From Pseudomonas putida (lineage in GTDB: Bacteria; Pseudomonadota; Gammaproteobacteria; Pseudomonadales; Pseudomonadaceae), in contig NZ_CP113097.1 in NCBI RefSeq assembly GCF_026625125.1, positions 3,720,001 to 3,784,000 of the forward strand: a stretch of DNA of 64,000 bases, given 5' to 3'. Below the pieces are notes generated by a model. That model had not been told where the DNA came from. It ran no database searches and saw only the letters and a list, made by a program, of their open reading frames with translations. The position numbers and the translations under genes are program-made. Below, piece by piece: positions 1-8,699 of the stretch (within the stretch, counting starts at the first letter, position 1; each line of letters starts with the position of its first letter).

Positions 1-494
1 CCAACAACCTCTGCCAGCTCCCGCATCGTAGGCGTGAAGCAATACGGGGTGTTTTCCAGCAGCAGGCGAACACCCGCCTGTTTTGCAAGGGGTGTCAAAA
101 CCGCCAGGCTCTCGTACATCCAGTCATAGGTTTTCTCAAGCGGTGGAGAGATCATCGGGCGCCGGGTGCCTGGCGATATCACCACTTCTTGAGTATCCCA
201 AGCGACAGCCAAGTCAATCACCGCCTTGATGTGTTCGATGCTCTTCTGACGCATATTGGCAGCGGGACTGGCCAAGTTCAGGTCATAGCCGCCGGCATTG
301 AGCGACCTGATCTTCGCGTCGTACTGGCGCAGGCGCACGCTTGCAGCAGAGCGCTCTGCGTTCGACATTTCCACCGGCCAGCAATGTGGTGAGCTTACGG
401 GCACTTCGAACACACGGTGCCCATGTTCGGACAACTGCGCAATTGCATCGATTGCCGTGGATGACCACAGATAAGAAAACGTGCTGATGATCAT
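1..494 (-). CDS. Sugar phosphate isomerase/epimerase-like TIM-barrel protein (3' end outside window)
   Basis: I read this frame directly: from ATG at 494 it runs open off the left edge for about 164 codons. The protein starts MIISTFSYLW, has a VFEVPVS strand, then NAGGYDLNLA, and a later strand EEVVISPGTR-like segment (QEVVISPG) followed by LLLENTPY. Alternating strands ending in acidic residues, with a Glu-Asn pair in LLLENTP, are typical of the AP-endonuclease-2/xylose-isomerase-like TIM-barrel family, which acts on sugars or sugar acids using a divalent metal. An AAAGGA ribosome site lies upstream. It is divergent from a short-chain dehydrogenase gene and shares repeats with it, suggesting a small sugar or polyol catabolic locus. 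The substrate is unknown and the C-terminus is not visible. Confidence 0.75.
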   Translation of the reverse strand, partial: MIISTFSYLWSSTAIDAIAQLSEHGHRVFEVPVSSPHCWPVEMSNAERSAASVRLRQYDAKIRSLNAGGYDLNLASPAANMRQKSIEHIKAVIDLAVAWDTQEVVISPGTRRPMISPPLEKTYDWMYESLAVLTPLAKQAGVRLLLENTPYCFTPTMRELAEVV

Positions 495-554
495 ATCGAA
501 ACATCCTTTCAGTTGAGGATTCACCGAAGTGAAACGGGCCATTCATATTGTGAA

Positions 555-733
555 TTTTGTAGGTTGACCACTATAGCCGCACGAATCCGCGGGCTTGGAT
601 GTACTGGATGGCGGCAGCCACTGCGCTGCTGAGGGCACCTGGATGATGAAAAAACGATAATGGAATCGAGTTACGTTGTCAATTTGATTGCAAAGCCGCA
701 CCCAGTTTTGTAGGTTAGGGCTTCCACCTACAA
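555..733. promoter_or_regulatory. Divergent control region with three TTGTAGGT sites
   Basis: The region between the divergent isomerase-like and dehydrogenase genes carries TTTTGTAGGTT at 555-565 and again at 706-716. The inverted form ACCTACAA is at 726-733. The last two form a TTGTAGGT/ACCTACAA inverted repeat with a 10-bp spacer just upstream of the dehydrogenase start. This is a plausible operator for a regulator controlling both genes. The repeats are seen directly; their role is inferred. Confidence 0.5.
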
Positions 734-759
734 TAAAATCTGTGTGCGAGGGCTGTTAA

Positions 760-1548
760 ATGAGAGCTTTGGTCAGTGGCGGTAGTAGCGGCATCGGTGC
801 TTCTACGTGTGTGAGAATCGCGGAGGCTTCGCTTGCCCGGGGCTCGCAGCCGAAAATTGCCGTGTGCGGGCATACCCCAAACGCAACCCAGGATGAGGTC
901 GTTCGAAAGATAGAGTCGATGGGGGGCATCGCGATCTCGCTGTGTGGTGACCTTGGCGATCCTGCAGTACCTGACCAACTCGTAGCAGCTGCAATCGCGG
1001 AGTTCGGTGGGCTTGATACGCTTGTGGCGAATGCCGGCGTCGCCAGCCCCGGCGCGATCTGTGATTTGTCCCTCAAGGATTGGGACGACATGTTCGCCGT
1101 CAACCTTCGCGGTGCCTGGTTGCTTGCCAAAGCCAGCTACCCCTATTTGCGCGAGAGTCGTGGCTCGGCGTGCTTCACCTCGTCGATGTCTGGCCAGCTT
1201 CCGCATGCCGGTTCGGGCGCTTACAGCCCCACCAAGGCAGCCTTGACAATGCTCGCCCAAACCCTCGCGCTGGAGTGGGCGCCTGACGGAATCCGAGTCA
1301 ATGTCGTGTCCCCAGGCATGACGCATACACCGATGTCTGAAAAAATGTACGCCGACCCGCAGATTAAAAAAGCACGTGAAGTGATCATTCCACTGGCGAG
1401 AATCGGTGAGCCAATGGATATCGCAAATGTGATCGAGTTTCTGGTAAGCCCTCTTGCCGGATATGTTACCGGACAGGATATTTGTGTGGACGGCGGCTTC
1501 TCCAAATCAATCCTCAGTCACATTCCGGGCCGACCAAGCTCCAAATGA
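760..1548 (+). CDS. SDR-family NAD(P)-dependent oxidoreductase
   Basis: This 262-residue protein is a classical short-chain dehydrogenase/reductase, expected to oxidise or reduce a hydroxy or keto group using NAD(P)(H). The N-terminal cofactor motif is SGGSSGIGAS, where most relatives have TGxxxGIG. NAG follows near residue 90 and the catalytic YSPTK near residue 150, and a VNVVSPG segment with a C-terminal GQDICVDGGFS ending is typical of the family. The protein begins almost at the cofactor motif, so it lacks the usual few residues before it. A GAGGG sequence 7 bases upstream supports the ATG at 760. It probably works with the divergent isomerase-like gene. The substrate cannot be told from sequence. 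Confidence 0.88.
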   Translation: MRALVSGGSSGIGASTCVRIAEASLARGSQPKIAVCGHTPNATQDEVVRKIESMGGIAISLCGDLGDPAVPDQLVAAAIAEFGGLDTLVANAGVASPGAICDLSLKDWDDMFAVNLRGAWLLAKASYPYLRESRGSACFTSSMSGQLPHAGSGAYSPTKAALTMLAQTLALEWAPDGIRVNVVSPGMTHTPMSEKMYADPQIKKAREVIIPLARIGEPMDIANVIEFLVSPLAGYVTGQDICVDGGFSKSILSHIPGRPSSK

Positions 1549-1811
1549 TTGGGAGTACGCGTTCCTGCGGAGCTCGAAGCTACCTCTGACACCAGGGTAG
1601 CTTCTCGACTGAGCGTAACGGGGCCCATGTCCACTCGCTCAGCGCAGTTGGGCAGGATGAACTTCACACTTTCACGCAAAAGCCTCACGACGGCGTAATG
1701 GGCGTGCAGGATACCGGGCATATCCTTACGCACGGTATGAATGCCAGACTCCAGTTGTTCGATGGCGCGGGCACAATAATTCAGCGCCTTTACTCGCTCT
1801 TCCGTTTGCAT
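1518..1811 (-). CDS. Small hypothetical protein
   Basis: This 97-codon frame has a good AAGGGGAAG ribosome site before its ATG. The first about 55 residues look like a helical Pseudomonas small protein (CARAIEQLESGIHTVRKDMPGIL, then VVRLLRESVKFIL). The C-terminal third crosses a strong hairpin (1576-1604) and overlaps the end of the dehydrogenase gene by 31 bases, so the real gene may be decayed or have lost its original end there. I do not recognise a named family. It could still be a chance frame. Confidence 0.4.
   Translation of the reverse strand: MQTEERVKALNYCARAIEQLESGIHTVRKDMPGILHAHYAVVRLLRESVKFILPNCAERVDMGPVTLSREATLVSEVASSSAGTRTPNHLELGRPGM
1576..1604. terminator. Hairpin after the dehydrogenase gene
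   Basis: GAAGCTACC at 1576-1584 pairs with GGTAGCTTC at 1596-1604 across an 11-base loop, 28 bases after the dehydrogenase stop. There is no clear T-run, so it may be a weak or Rho-assisted terminator, or only an mRNA-stabilising hairpin. Confidence 0.4.
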
Positions 1812-1822
1812 GATCTTCCCCT

Positions 1823-1912
1823 TTATAAACCTGCCTGCGTGCTAGGCCCCAGCTTGGGCGACTGTTGCAATAGCCCTCGTGGCAACTGGAAACCTTTATG
1901 AGGTGAAATACC
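1823..1912 (-). pseudogene. Decayed copy of the tssM 3' end
   Basis: Read on the minus strand, this stretch encodes HKGFQLPRGLLQQSPKLG. The last residues of the intact TssM (3629-7234) are FKGFRLPRGLLQQIPKMA. The aligned core is about 45 bases with roughly three quarters identity. It has no start of its own and no adjoining IcmF sequence. It lies just downstream of the effector/immunity pair, so the pair sits between an intact and a relic tssM tail. The rest of 1812-2133 shows nothing I can assign. Confidence 0.7.
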
Positions 1913-2133
1913 TCGGCCAAGCTTATCGAATAAAAGTAATATCGCTCCGGCTTGAGACTGATTAACCAGCCTCGCCGCTAAGCACGGTGATAGCGCAAAG
2001 CAACTGATCGGCAATTTCAAGCATAATAAATAAGACCTGAAATTTTTGCTCAGCGATAATCACAGTACAAAAGCTGCAACCGTTTTCAACAGAACCATGG
2101 TGCGCCACAATACTTATTGCCCATCGACCGCGC

Positions 2134-2619
2134 CTACCTGCAAATTGAATGGTCCCAACCCTTATAATCATCATAGTCAATCACGACAACTTCTTTTTCA
2201 GGCTTCAGACAAAAGCGCCTGGAAAAACCAGAAACCGAGCTGTATGGATCTGAATAGCGAGCATTTATAAATACTTCGTAGACGGTCCCAGCGCTTAGCG
2301 CTTCTGCATCTTTTTCGCTGATCGCATCATTAGGGAGAACCCCATAACTCAGGCACTCCGAACTAAGCGCCGGCCTCCCCAGAGTCGGCGGAAAATAGAA
2401 TGACCAAACGAGCACAGAGGGAGACTCGGAAATATCATAAACCTCTACTGCATGTAGAATTGGGGCCTCGCCGCCCCGCTCGCTTGGAGCGAAACATACT
2501 CCTCCAGCGCTACCCCATACAGAAGCGTTATTAACACGCACGTCACCTAGACATGACATCAAAAAAATGGACGAACAAATAACCGAACCACGGCAAATGA
2601 ATCGCCAATCGCGGATCAT
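2134..2619 (-). CDS. Putative periplasmic lipoprotein, T6SS immunity candidate
   Basis: With the start at 2619 this is a 161-residue protein. It has a short charged N-terminus, a hydrophobic stretch (GSVICSSIFLMSC) and a lipobox-like LMSC, so it should be a lipoprotein facing the periplasm. The remaining about 135 residues look like a compact beta-rich domain with several cysteines. It resembles the group annotated as putative T6SS immunity periplasmic lipoproteins. Its 5' end overlaps the upstream metallopeptidase-like effector gene by 77 bases, the tight coupling expected of a toxin/immunity pair. A start at 2640 is possible but would put extra residues before the signal peptide. The immunity role is inferred from position and export signal. 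Confidence 0.65.
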   Translation of the reverse strand: MIRDWRFICRGSVICSSIFLMSCLGDVRVNNASVWGSAGGVCFAPSERGGEAPILHAVEVYDISESPSVLVWSFYFPPTLGRPALSSECLSYGVLPNDAISEKDAEALSAGTVYEVFINARYSDPYSSVSGFSRRFCLKPEKEVVVIDYDDYKGWDHSICR

Positions 2620-3592
2620 TAATAAATTCACCAAGAACATCCTCGTACAACCATAGCGAGTCGGAATAATTACCCATATTGATTGAACCTGGAGCCTTCA
2701 AAAACTTCAGCACAAAATAGTCCGCCAGCACATCCCCTTGCGCCTCCATATTATAGTCGCTTAGCCTCCGCCCCTCAGCCAACTCATACCTATAAGGCAG
2801 GCCAAAGCGGATTAACCCTCGCCATAGTACTGGATACCCAAGTTGATGCTGCCATACATGTGTCATTTCGTGGATAAACCACCGCTTAAGCCTAGTCCTT
2901 TCGACCGAAAAGTCTTCTTTGAAGTCCGCAGGATGAAAATATATATGACCATTAGGCGCGATGGCCATTTGCTTGGGATGAAATGCAAAATATTTTTTAT
3001 TATAGACCCTTACAGACCCATAATTTATTGAGTCCTTGAATAGAAGTCTGGCGAGACCAACTTCACCTTCGGTCAATGGTCTATAGCCTTTCTCGACAGT
3101 GACATGCTTCTCAGATTGCCCAAATCCTTCTTTAGATGTATGGACACCGTTCAAATCCACCGAAAGCAAAACCTCTCCTGTATGTCCATCGCCGCAACAT
3201 GGACTTAGATCGTCTACGAATATCTCAATTTTTTCAAAACCGATAGGTTCTGAGCTCTTAATTCTCTCCGTGCATCCTGCCTCATCGGTACAGCCGGAAA
3301 CGATACGCCCATCCGCCAGTGTAATTATGTATTTACTACCGGCAGGCAGCATTTCACCCTCAGAGGTCAGCCTGATTTTTTCATCAAACAGCCTACACTG
3401 ACACATCCAGCCCAAACCTTGCCGATCAAGTATCTCGCACCCGCTAATAGCTCCATTAAAATCTGCACCTACAATAGATTGGCCACTACTGGTTTGGAAG
3501 GGCAGCTTGTCAAACTCAGTTCCAAACGACTGCTTAAATTTATTAATCACATCGAAATATGTAGCGCAGTGACTACCACGTTGTTCACTCAT
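2543..3592 (-). CDS. Putative T6SS effector with zinc-metallopeptidase motif
   Basis: This 349-residue protein has no signal peptide. It carries HEMTHVWQH at residues 241-249, an HExxH zinc site, followed by a plausible third ligand in NMEAQGD (E283/D288). The HEMTHVWQ form is the one found in VgrG- and Rhs-associated metallopeptidase-like toxins. The N-terminal 230 residues are not a family I recognise and are cysteine-rich (CQC near 65, CC near 132). The gene starts 36 bases after the tssM stop behind AGGGGA, so it is probably expressed with the T6SS operon. It is followed by a lipoprotein that would act in the periplasm, suggesting a periplasmic or cell-wall target. Its base composition is more AT-rich than tssM, suggesting transfer. 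Confidence 0.72.
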   Translation of the reverse strand: MSEQRGSHCATYFDVINKFKQSFGTEFDKLPFQTSSGQSIVGADFNGAISGCEILDRQGLGWMCQCRLFDEKIRLTSEGEMLPAGSKYIITLADGRIVSGCTDEAGCTERIKSSEPIGFEKIEIFVDDLSPCCGDGHTGEVLLSVDLNGVHTSKEGFGQSEKHVTVEKGYRPLTEGEVGLARLLFKDSINYGSVRVYNKKYFAFHPKQMAIAPNGHIYFHPADFKEDFSVERTRLKRWFIHEMTHVWQHQLGYPVLWRGLIRFGLPYRYELAEGRRLSDYNMEAQGDVLADYFVLKFLKAPGSINMGNYSDSLWLYEDVLGEFINDPRLAIHLPWFGYLFVHFFDVMSR

Positions 3593-3628
3593 CTAGTATC
3601 CCCTCTGATCAACGAGAGCCTTTGGTTC

Positions 3629-6600
3629 TCACATGGAAACGTCATGCGCCTGTGCCATCTTCGGTATCTGCTGCAACAACCCACGAGGTAACCGAAAACC
3701 TTTGAACGGTTCCTGAGTAATGGGGTTGAATGCTTTTTCAGCGTTGAGCCTGTAGCGCATCACGCCATCGCCGGCCCTGAAGCTCAGGTCCACGCTGGCC
3801 GCCGTGCGTCCATTGAGCGAGCCACGGCTGAGCAAGCGGAACATCGACCAGGGGCCACGGTATTCAAGGCTGCTGCTGTTGCCGTTCTGCCTCAGCAAGG
3901 TCAGGTTGCTGCGCACCTGCTGCCCCAGGGTGTTAGGCCAGACGATACCGGTGATTTGGCTCGGGCCATGGGTGTAGGCAATCAGTTGGCCGTCGAGGTC
4001 CAGCAAACTTGTACGCTGATTAGCACTCAGGCCCAACGGCTCGATGCTGAACTGCACGCTCAGGTTGCCGCGCTGATCGAAGAAGGTCTCACGGATACGG
4101 TCTGCCCGTTCCAGCTGTTCGATCACATCGCTACGGATCAGTGATTGCCCCTGATGGCCGGCTTGCAGGCTTTCGAGGTTTTCCTGCAGGAAGACCTTCA
4201 GGTATTGATCATGGAATTGCTGAAGCCGCCCCTTCGGGCCAAAGAACGCCTCGAAGTCGTCCAAGGAGGCATCGGGCGCCCGCACCACGAAGGGGTAGCG
4301 CCCGGCCAGGCGCTGCTGGAAGAAGCTATAGACCTCAGCGTCCCAGCGCCGCTCCAACTCAAGCAGGGCTTCGACATTCAGCACTTGCGCCGTTTGATCG
4401 GCGACCTTCCGGACCTGATGGTTGATGGGTTCCGGCAAGCCAGTAGCCACCCGCTGCAGGGTGCCTATCGGGTCCTGCCCCTTCATCGAGAATCGCTGAT
4501 GCACGGCCTGCAGCGCGGCCTTGCCTCTGTCAGGGCTATCCTGCACCGACTTGGCATAGTCGTGCACGGCCGTGATCGCACCGAGGGTCTCATCGTAATA
4601 GCTGGGTTTCTCACCGGCTGCTTGCAGCATGGCACCCAGCCCAGCAAAGGCCCGTTGAATAGCCAATGCCTGTTGCTGCTCGGGTTTGCTACTTGCGGGC
4701 CGCAACGCCCCGGCTTGCGCAAGAGACTCTGCGCCCACGGCCGATGAAAGCGACGTATTGTCCTTCACAGCATCCAATAGCCGATGCAGGGGCGCCGCAG
4801 GCCCGGTCAATTGCTGCAGGATCGCGACCCCATGATCCAGATCACGGAAGTCAGCCACCGCGAAGGCATTCAAGGCGCGCCGCCAGCTGTCAATGAAATC
4901 GGCGCTGTACAAGTTACGCAGCCGTTCGCCTAGCGCCTCCCGGTCGGCATCCGAGTAATCAAGCTGACCGCGCTCACCCAGCGCCCACTGGTCGATCATC
5001 GCCATTTCCGCAAACCGCTGACTACGGGGTTCGAAGTACTCTTTGAAGCCTTTGGCGGTGAGCATGGGTGCTATCAGTACCCCCTCACCCTGCCCGGCGC
5101 GAGACGACAGCTGATACACCACATCGAACGCTGGCCCCACCTGATGACGCAGATCCAAGCCAACATGCAGCTGTTCCCCAGCCTGCTGTTTCAGGCCCGC
5201 ATAGACTCGCTCTGGCAGGGGAATCTGGCGCAGCGTCTGCTGCACCTCGGCAATGCGCTGGCTGTACTGCGGCAGATCGGTATCGGCATAGGCCAAGGCA
5301 TAGTTGAGGTGCCGCATCAGGTCGCGTTGCAGTTGCCCCTGGCCGGGATACTTCTGTTGCCACTGATGGGCGAACCAGTCCTCGACCCATTCGGGCCGGC
5401 GATTCTGGCGGTCCTCCAGCATTCGATAAACACGAAGAGCAGCCATTTGCTGTTCACTGCCAGGTGGTGCAGCGTCCATTGCATCGATCACGCCACTTGC
5501 CAGGGCGGGCAAGAAACGCTTGGAAAGCAAAGCCAGGTAGGCCTCATCGACGCGGGGGCCGATGGCGCGCCCCTGGTACAAACCAAGGTCGGAAATACCC
5601 GGCCATGCATCACGGTAGTTGCCAAACACCGACACGGCATCGCGAATCTGGTCCAGGGGCTCCAACAGGTTGCGCCCGGAGGGGTCCAGACGCTGGTCCA
5701 CTTGGTGATGGCTGTACTCACTGCTCTTGGCAAGCACGTTGGCGGCCTTGGCGCCATTGATGTCAAAGTAGCGCTGCCAACTGGCGATGGCGACGCAGAA
5801 GGCAAGCCCGCCTACTGCAGAACCCACCCACAGCAACCGCCGTTTGCTGCGTGCCACTTTGATGTTGTCTCCGGCAAGCCCGGCTTCCTGGTAGATGACA
5901 CGCCGGAAGGCATGCTGAATGAAATAGACCAGCGCCGGCCCCTGCGACTTGCCCTCACGCAGCGGAAACTCGGTTTTGTAGGGCTGCGCCGCCTCACGCA
6001 CGAACGCGTTGAGCATGTCGCCCTGCTGCACGACCGAGGACCAGTAAACACCGCGCACCAGAGCCGGGGTGGTGAAGCGGTCACTCGCGAGGGCTTCTTT
6101 CAAGAAGCCAAGCAGTATCGGACGCAACCCGATCAGCTGCCCATGCAGTGTGAACAGACGCGAGCGCTGTGCTGCACCGTTCAGGACGTCCAGCCGTTCG
6201 ACCACCTGTTCGAACAGATCGTTGATCAACCGACGGTAGTGTTCACCATATTCCTCCAGCCAATCGTCGAACGTGCCGGCAGCCTCCAACTTGAAGGTGA
6301 AGCCCAGCATTTTTTCCCGTGTGGCGGCAGGCAGCGCGGCGTATAGCTGGTCAAAACCGTCCAGCAGGTCGAATTTGGTCAGCACCACATACACTGGCAG
6401 GCGCGATCCCAACTGATTGCTTACCTCATACAACCGCGCGCGCAAGACATGCGCCAGCGCAACACGGTGCTCAGGTGCCCCCTGCAGCAAAGCAGGCAGG
6501 TCGACAACCAGCAAGAGGCCGTTGAGGGCTCTTTGGCTTCGGTTACGCACCAGCCAGCCCAACAGGTGTTCCCACAACCTGGCCGAGGTTGCAGGGGGTG

Positions 6601-7234
6601 GGTTCGATGTTTTCGATGCTTCGGACAAGCCCGCCAACGCCCCCTGACGAATGAAGGCGCCCGGAGGGTCGATGATCACGGCGTCGTCACTGACCCACCA
6701 GCCTATCGGGTGTGCCAATGCTTGCGCCTGTCGGCCCCGAGCTTGTGCTTTGTCGATACGGGTCAGGGAAAAGCTTTGTTCAGTACGGTCGATAAAACTG
6801 GTCTTGCCGGCCTGTTCGTCACCCACCACCAGATACCAGGGCAGCCGATACAACGCACGTCGGCCACCGGCGTTGTCCAGATAACGCGCCAGCCCTTGGT
6901 CTAATGCCTTTTCTTGTGCCTGAACGAAGGGCAATACATCATCCAGCTCAGCGGCCACCGCCTGCTGCCGCTGCGCCTGCAGGCGGCGCGAACGCCCGTG
7001 CAAGACCACCAGCCAGCAGAGCAGCGGCACCAACACAAGTGTCAGGCTAGCCAGCGCGCGATGCGCCACGCTCGCCAGCGGCTGCTGCTCGCGCCATGTC
7101 CATTGCGGGCCGAGCCACCAGATCGCAGCCAGTAGCAAGACGGCGCCCAGCCCAAGCAGCAGCGGCATGGCCAGGCCGACACCCGTCAGCAGGGGCAGGC
7201 CCCAACGTTTAAGATGCTTCCACACTCGACTCAT
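3629..7234 (-). CDS. tssM: T6SS membrane complex protein TssM (IcmF)
   Basis: TssM spans the inner membrane and periplasm and forms the envelope complex with TssJ and TssL. The 1201-residue product has two N-terminal membrane segments (about residues 12-42 and 61-79). An IcmF GTPase-like domain follows, with Walker A GDEQAGKTS at 138-146, then a further membrane segment near 470. A long periplasmic region ends in the beta-rich IcmF C-terminal domain. I chose ATG 7234 because CGGGAG lies just before it; a TTG at 7258 would add eight residues. It overlaps tssA by 26 bases, so the two are translationally coupled. Length is normal for the family. Confidence 0.95.
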   Translation of the reverse strand: MSRVWKHLKRWGLPLLTGVGLAMPLLLGLGAVLLLAAIWWLGPQWTWREQQPLASVAHRALASLTLVLVPLLCWLVVLHGRSRRLQAQRQQAVAAELDDVLPFVQAQEKALDQGLARYLDNAGGRRALYRLPWYLVVGDEQAGKTSFIDRTEQSFSLTRIDKAQARGRQAQALAHPIGWWVSDDAVIIDPPGAFIRQGALAGLSEASKTSNPPPATSARLWEHLLGWLVRNRSQRALNGLLLVVDLPALLQGAPEHRVALAHVLRARLYEVSNQLGSRLPVYVVLTKFDLLDGFDQLYAALPAATREKMLGFTFKLEAAGTFDDWLEEYGEHYRRLINDLFEQVVERLDVLNGAAQRSRLFTLHGQLIGLRPILLGFLKEALASDRFTTPALVRGVYWSSVVQQGDMLNAFVREAAQPYKTEFPLREGKSQGPALVYFIQHAFRRVIYQEAGLAGDNIKVARSKRRLLWVGSAVGGLAFCVAIASWQRYFDINGAKAANVLAKSSEYSHHQVDQRLDPSGRNLLEPLDQIRDAVSVFGNYRDAWPGISDLGLYQGRAIGPRVDEAYLALLSKRFLPALASGVIDAMDAAPPGSEQQMAALRVYRMLEDRQNRRPEWVEDWFAHQWQQKYPGQGQLQRDLMRHLNYALAYADTDLPQYSQRIAEVQQTLRQIPLPERVYAGLKQQAGEQLHVGLDLRHQVGPAFDVVYQLSSRAGQGEGVLIAPMLTAKGFKEYFEPRSQRFAEMAMIDQWALGERGQLDYSDADREALGERLRNLYSADFIDSWRRALNAFAVADFRDLDHGVAILQQLTGPAAPLHRLLDAVKDNTSLSSAVGAESLAQAGALRPASSKPEQQQALAIQRAFAGLGAMLQAAGEKPSYYDETLGAITAVHDYAKSVQDSPDRGKAALQAVHQRFSMKGQDPIGTLQRVATGLPEPINHQVRKVADQTAQVLNVEALLELERRWDAEVYSFFQQRLAGRYPFVVRAPDASLDDFEAFFGPKGRLQQFHDQYLKVFLQENLESLQAGHQGQSLIRSDVIEQLERADRIRETFFDQRGNLSVQFSIEPLGLSANQRTSLLDLDGQLIAYTHGPSQITGIVWPNTLGQQVRSNLTLLRQNGNSSSLEYRGPWSMFRLLSRGSLNGRTAASVDLSFRAGDGVMRYRLNAEKAFNPITQEPFKGFRLPRGLLQQIPKMAQAHDVSM

Positions 7235-8699
7235 CGTGACTCCCGTTTCTTGTTGCAATCAGCCCGCGAGGGATGGTGGATGCATACTGCTGAAGGCGTT
7301 GAAACACCTCAGGTTCCCAGGCGCTGGCGGAGGTTTCCTGCATCGTTCGAGCAACGCCTGCGCACAAATCCTGGGCCAGCCAGGACACACCCCGGGCAGA
7401 CAACAGATCAGCCGCGATCACGGTGGTATGGCAGCGCTCACGCAAACTACGGAAGTCCGCCTGCATGCCCTGCAGCCTGAGCAATACCGCTTCAACGCCG
7501 CTGGTTTCCAGCTGGCAGGCCAGTTCCTCTCGAAGCGTTGCGAATTCCTGCGAAACTGCGCCCGAATCGGACTGCCCTTGTGCCCCCCGGAGCCACGCCA
7601 GACATTGGTCGTCGACAAATACCCTGCCGTCGCTGAAGCACAGCTGCTGCAGCGCAGGTATGCGCTGTACGAACCGCGCGCTCGCTGCGCGGATAGCCTC
7701 AGCCACCTCGCCCATCGCCAGGCGCGTGGCAGCGCTCGCTGCGAGAAAACTGCCACGTATCCAGTAGGGACTGGCCGTCACGCTCTTTTCGATCCGCTGG
7801 AGGATGGCCACGTCAACTGCAGTGCCGGCGATGGCATCTTCATAGTCCCCGGCGATCTCCTGCGGCACCGCCATCAGCTCAGTGCGATGGCCGTGCCTGG
7901 TTTCAGGCGCCGTCTGGATGTGGGCCCACAAGCCGAAACGACGCAACTGGTAGCCAGCAGGATCGTAGGGGTCCTGCTGGTTGATCAGCTCAGCCATGGT
8001 GAGCATGGCTCTTCGTGATTCACGCTCGTTGGCGAACGACACACGGGGCATTGGCGTGGCGATGACCTCGACCAACGACGCAGACTTGCTGCCTTTTGCA
8101 GGGGGCTTTTCCGTGGGGGGCTCAGTGAGCCCGTTAGCAAGCTCCATGTGCTTGCGTAGTAACCGATCCAGCTCGCTCAGGGCCGCTTCTTCGAGCTGCG
8201 CTGCATCGCGCTGCTGTTGCAGCCTTTGCAGTGCGCCCTGAGCCGCCGCCGCGTGCGCGGGGCTGAAGGTGAAGCGATCCAGGCGCGGTAATGCCTCGGC
8301 CAAGCGGATCAGTGTCAGGGCAACCAGCTTACGCTTACCGAGAAACCCTTTAGGGCCCGGTTTAGGATGTGCACTTTCCCAATAGGCTTCGACCATGCCG
8401 GCCAACAAGGCCAGGGTAAAACCCCAGCGTTCCCAGCATCGGCTACGTAGCCAAGCGACACTCAGGTGCGCGACGATGCGATAGTGCTTGCACGCTTGGC
8501 CCAAGTACTGGCGGGACGCTTCTTCGATGAATGCCCAATCGATGGAGGGCTCCTGCAGCCCACCCAGCTTGACCATCTCCTGGTCAATGGCCTGGTAGGT
8601 TTCGTCCTCCACGTCGAACAGGCCGGCAGGGTTCTGTGCGTCGATGGGGGCAAGCAGCCGGGCAATGTCCTGTGCGGTGACCTCTGCTACCAGCGACAT
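7209..8699 (-). CDS. tssA: T6SS assembly protein TssA (ImpA N-terminal domain)
   Basis: TssA primes and caps sheath polymerisation and contacts the baseplate. The 496-residue protein begins with an ImpA_N-type domain (DIARLLAPIDAQNPAG, then a WAF.EE..RQYL segment). A Pro/Lys-rich linker lies around residues 195-215. A long helical C-terminal part of the VasJ/long-TssA type starts with RESRRAMLTMAELINQQDPYDPAGYQLRRFGLW. The gene overlaps tagO by 13 bases upstream and tssM by 26 bases downstream, giving a tight three-gene operon on the minus strand. Confidence 0.93.
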   Translation of the reverse strand: MSLVAEVTAQDIARLLAPIDAQNPAGLFDVEDETYQAIDQEMVKLGGLQEPSIDWAFIEEASRQYLGQACKHYRIVAHLSVAWLRSRCWERWGFTLALLAGMVEAYWESAHPKPGPKGFLGKRKLVALTLIRLAEALPRLDRFTFSPAHAAAAQGALQRLQQQRDAAQLEEAALSELDRLLRKHMELANGLTEPPTEKPPAKGSKSASLVEVIATPMPRVSFANERESRRAMLTMAELINQQDPYDPAGYQLRRFGLWAHIQTAPETRHGHRTELMAVPQEIAGDYEDAIAGTAVDVAILQRIEKSVTASPYWIRGSFLAASAATRLAMGEVAEAIRAASARFVQRIPALQQLCFSDGRVFVDDQCLAWLRGAQGQSDSGAVSQEFATLREELACQLETSGVEAVLLRLQGMQADFRSLRERCHTTVIAADLLSARGVSWLAQDLCAGVARTMQETSASAWEPEVFQRLQQYASTIPRGLIATRNGSHDESSVEAS

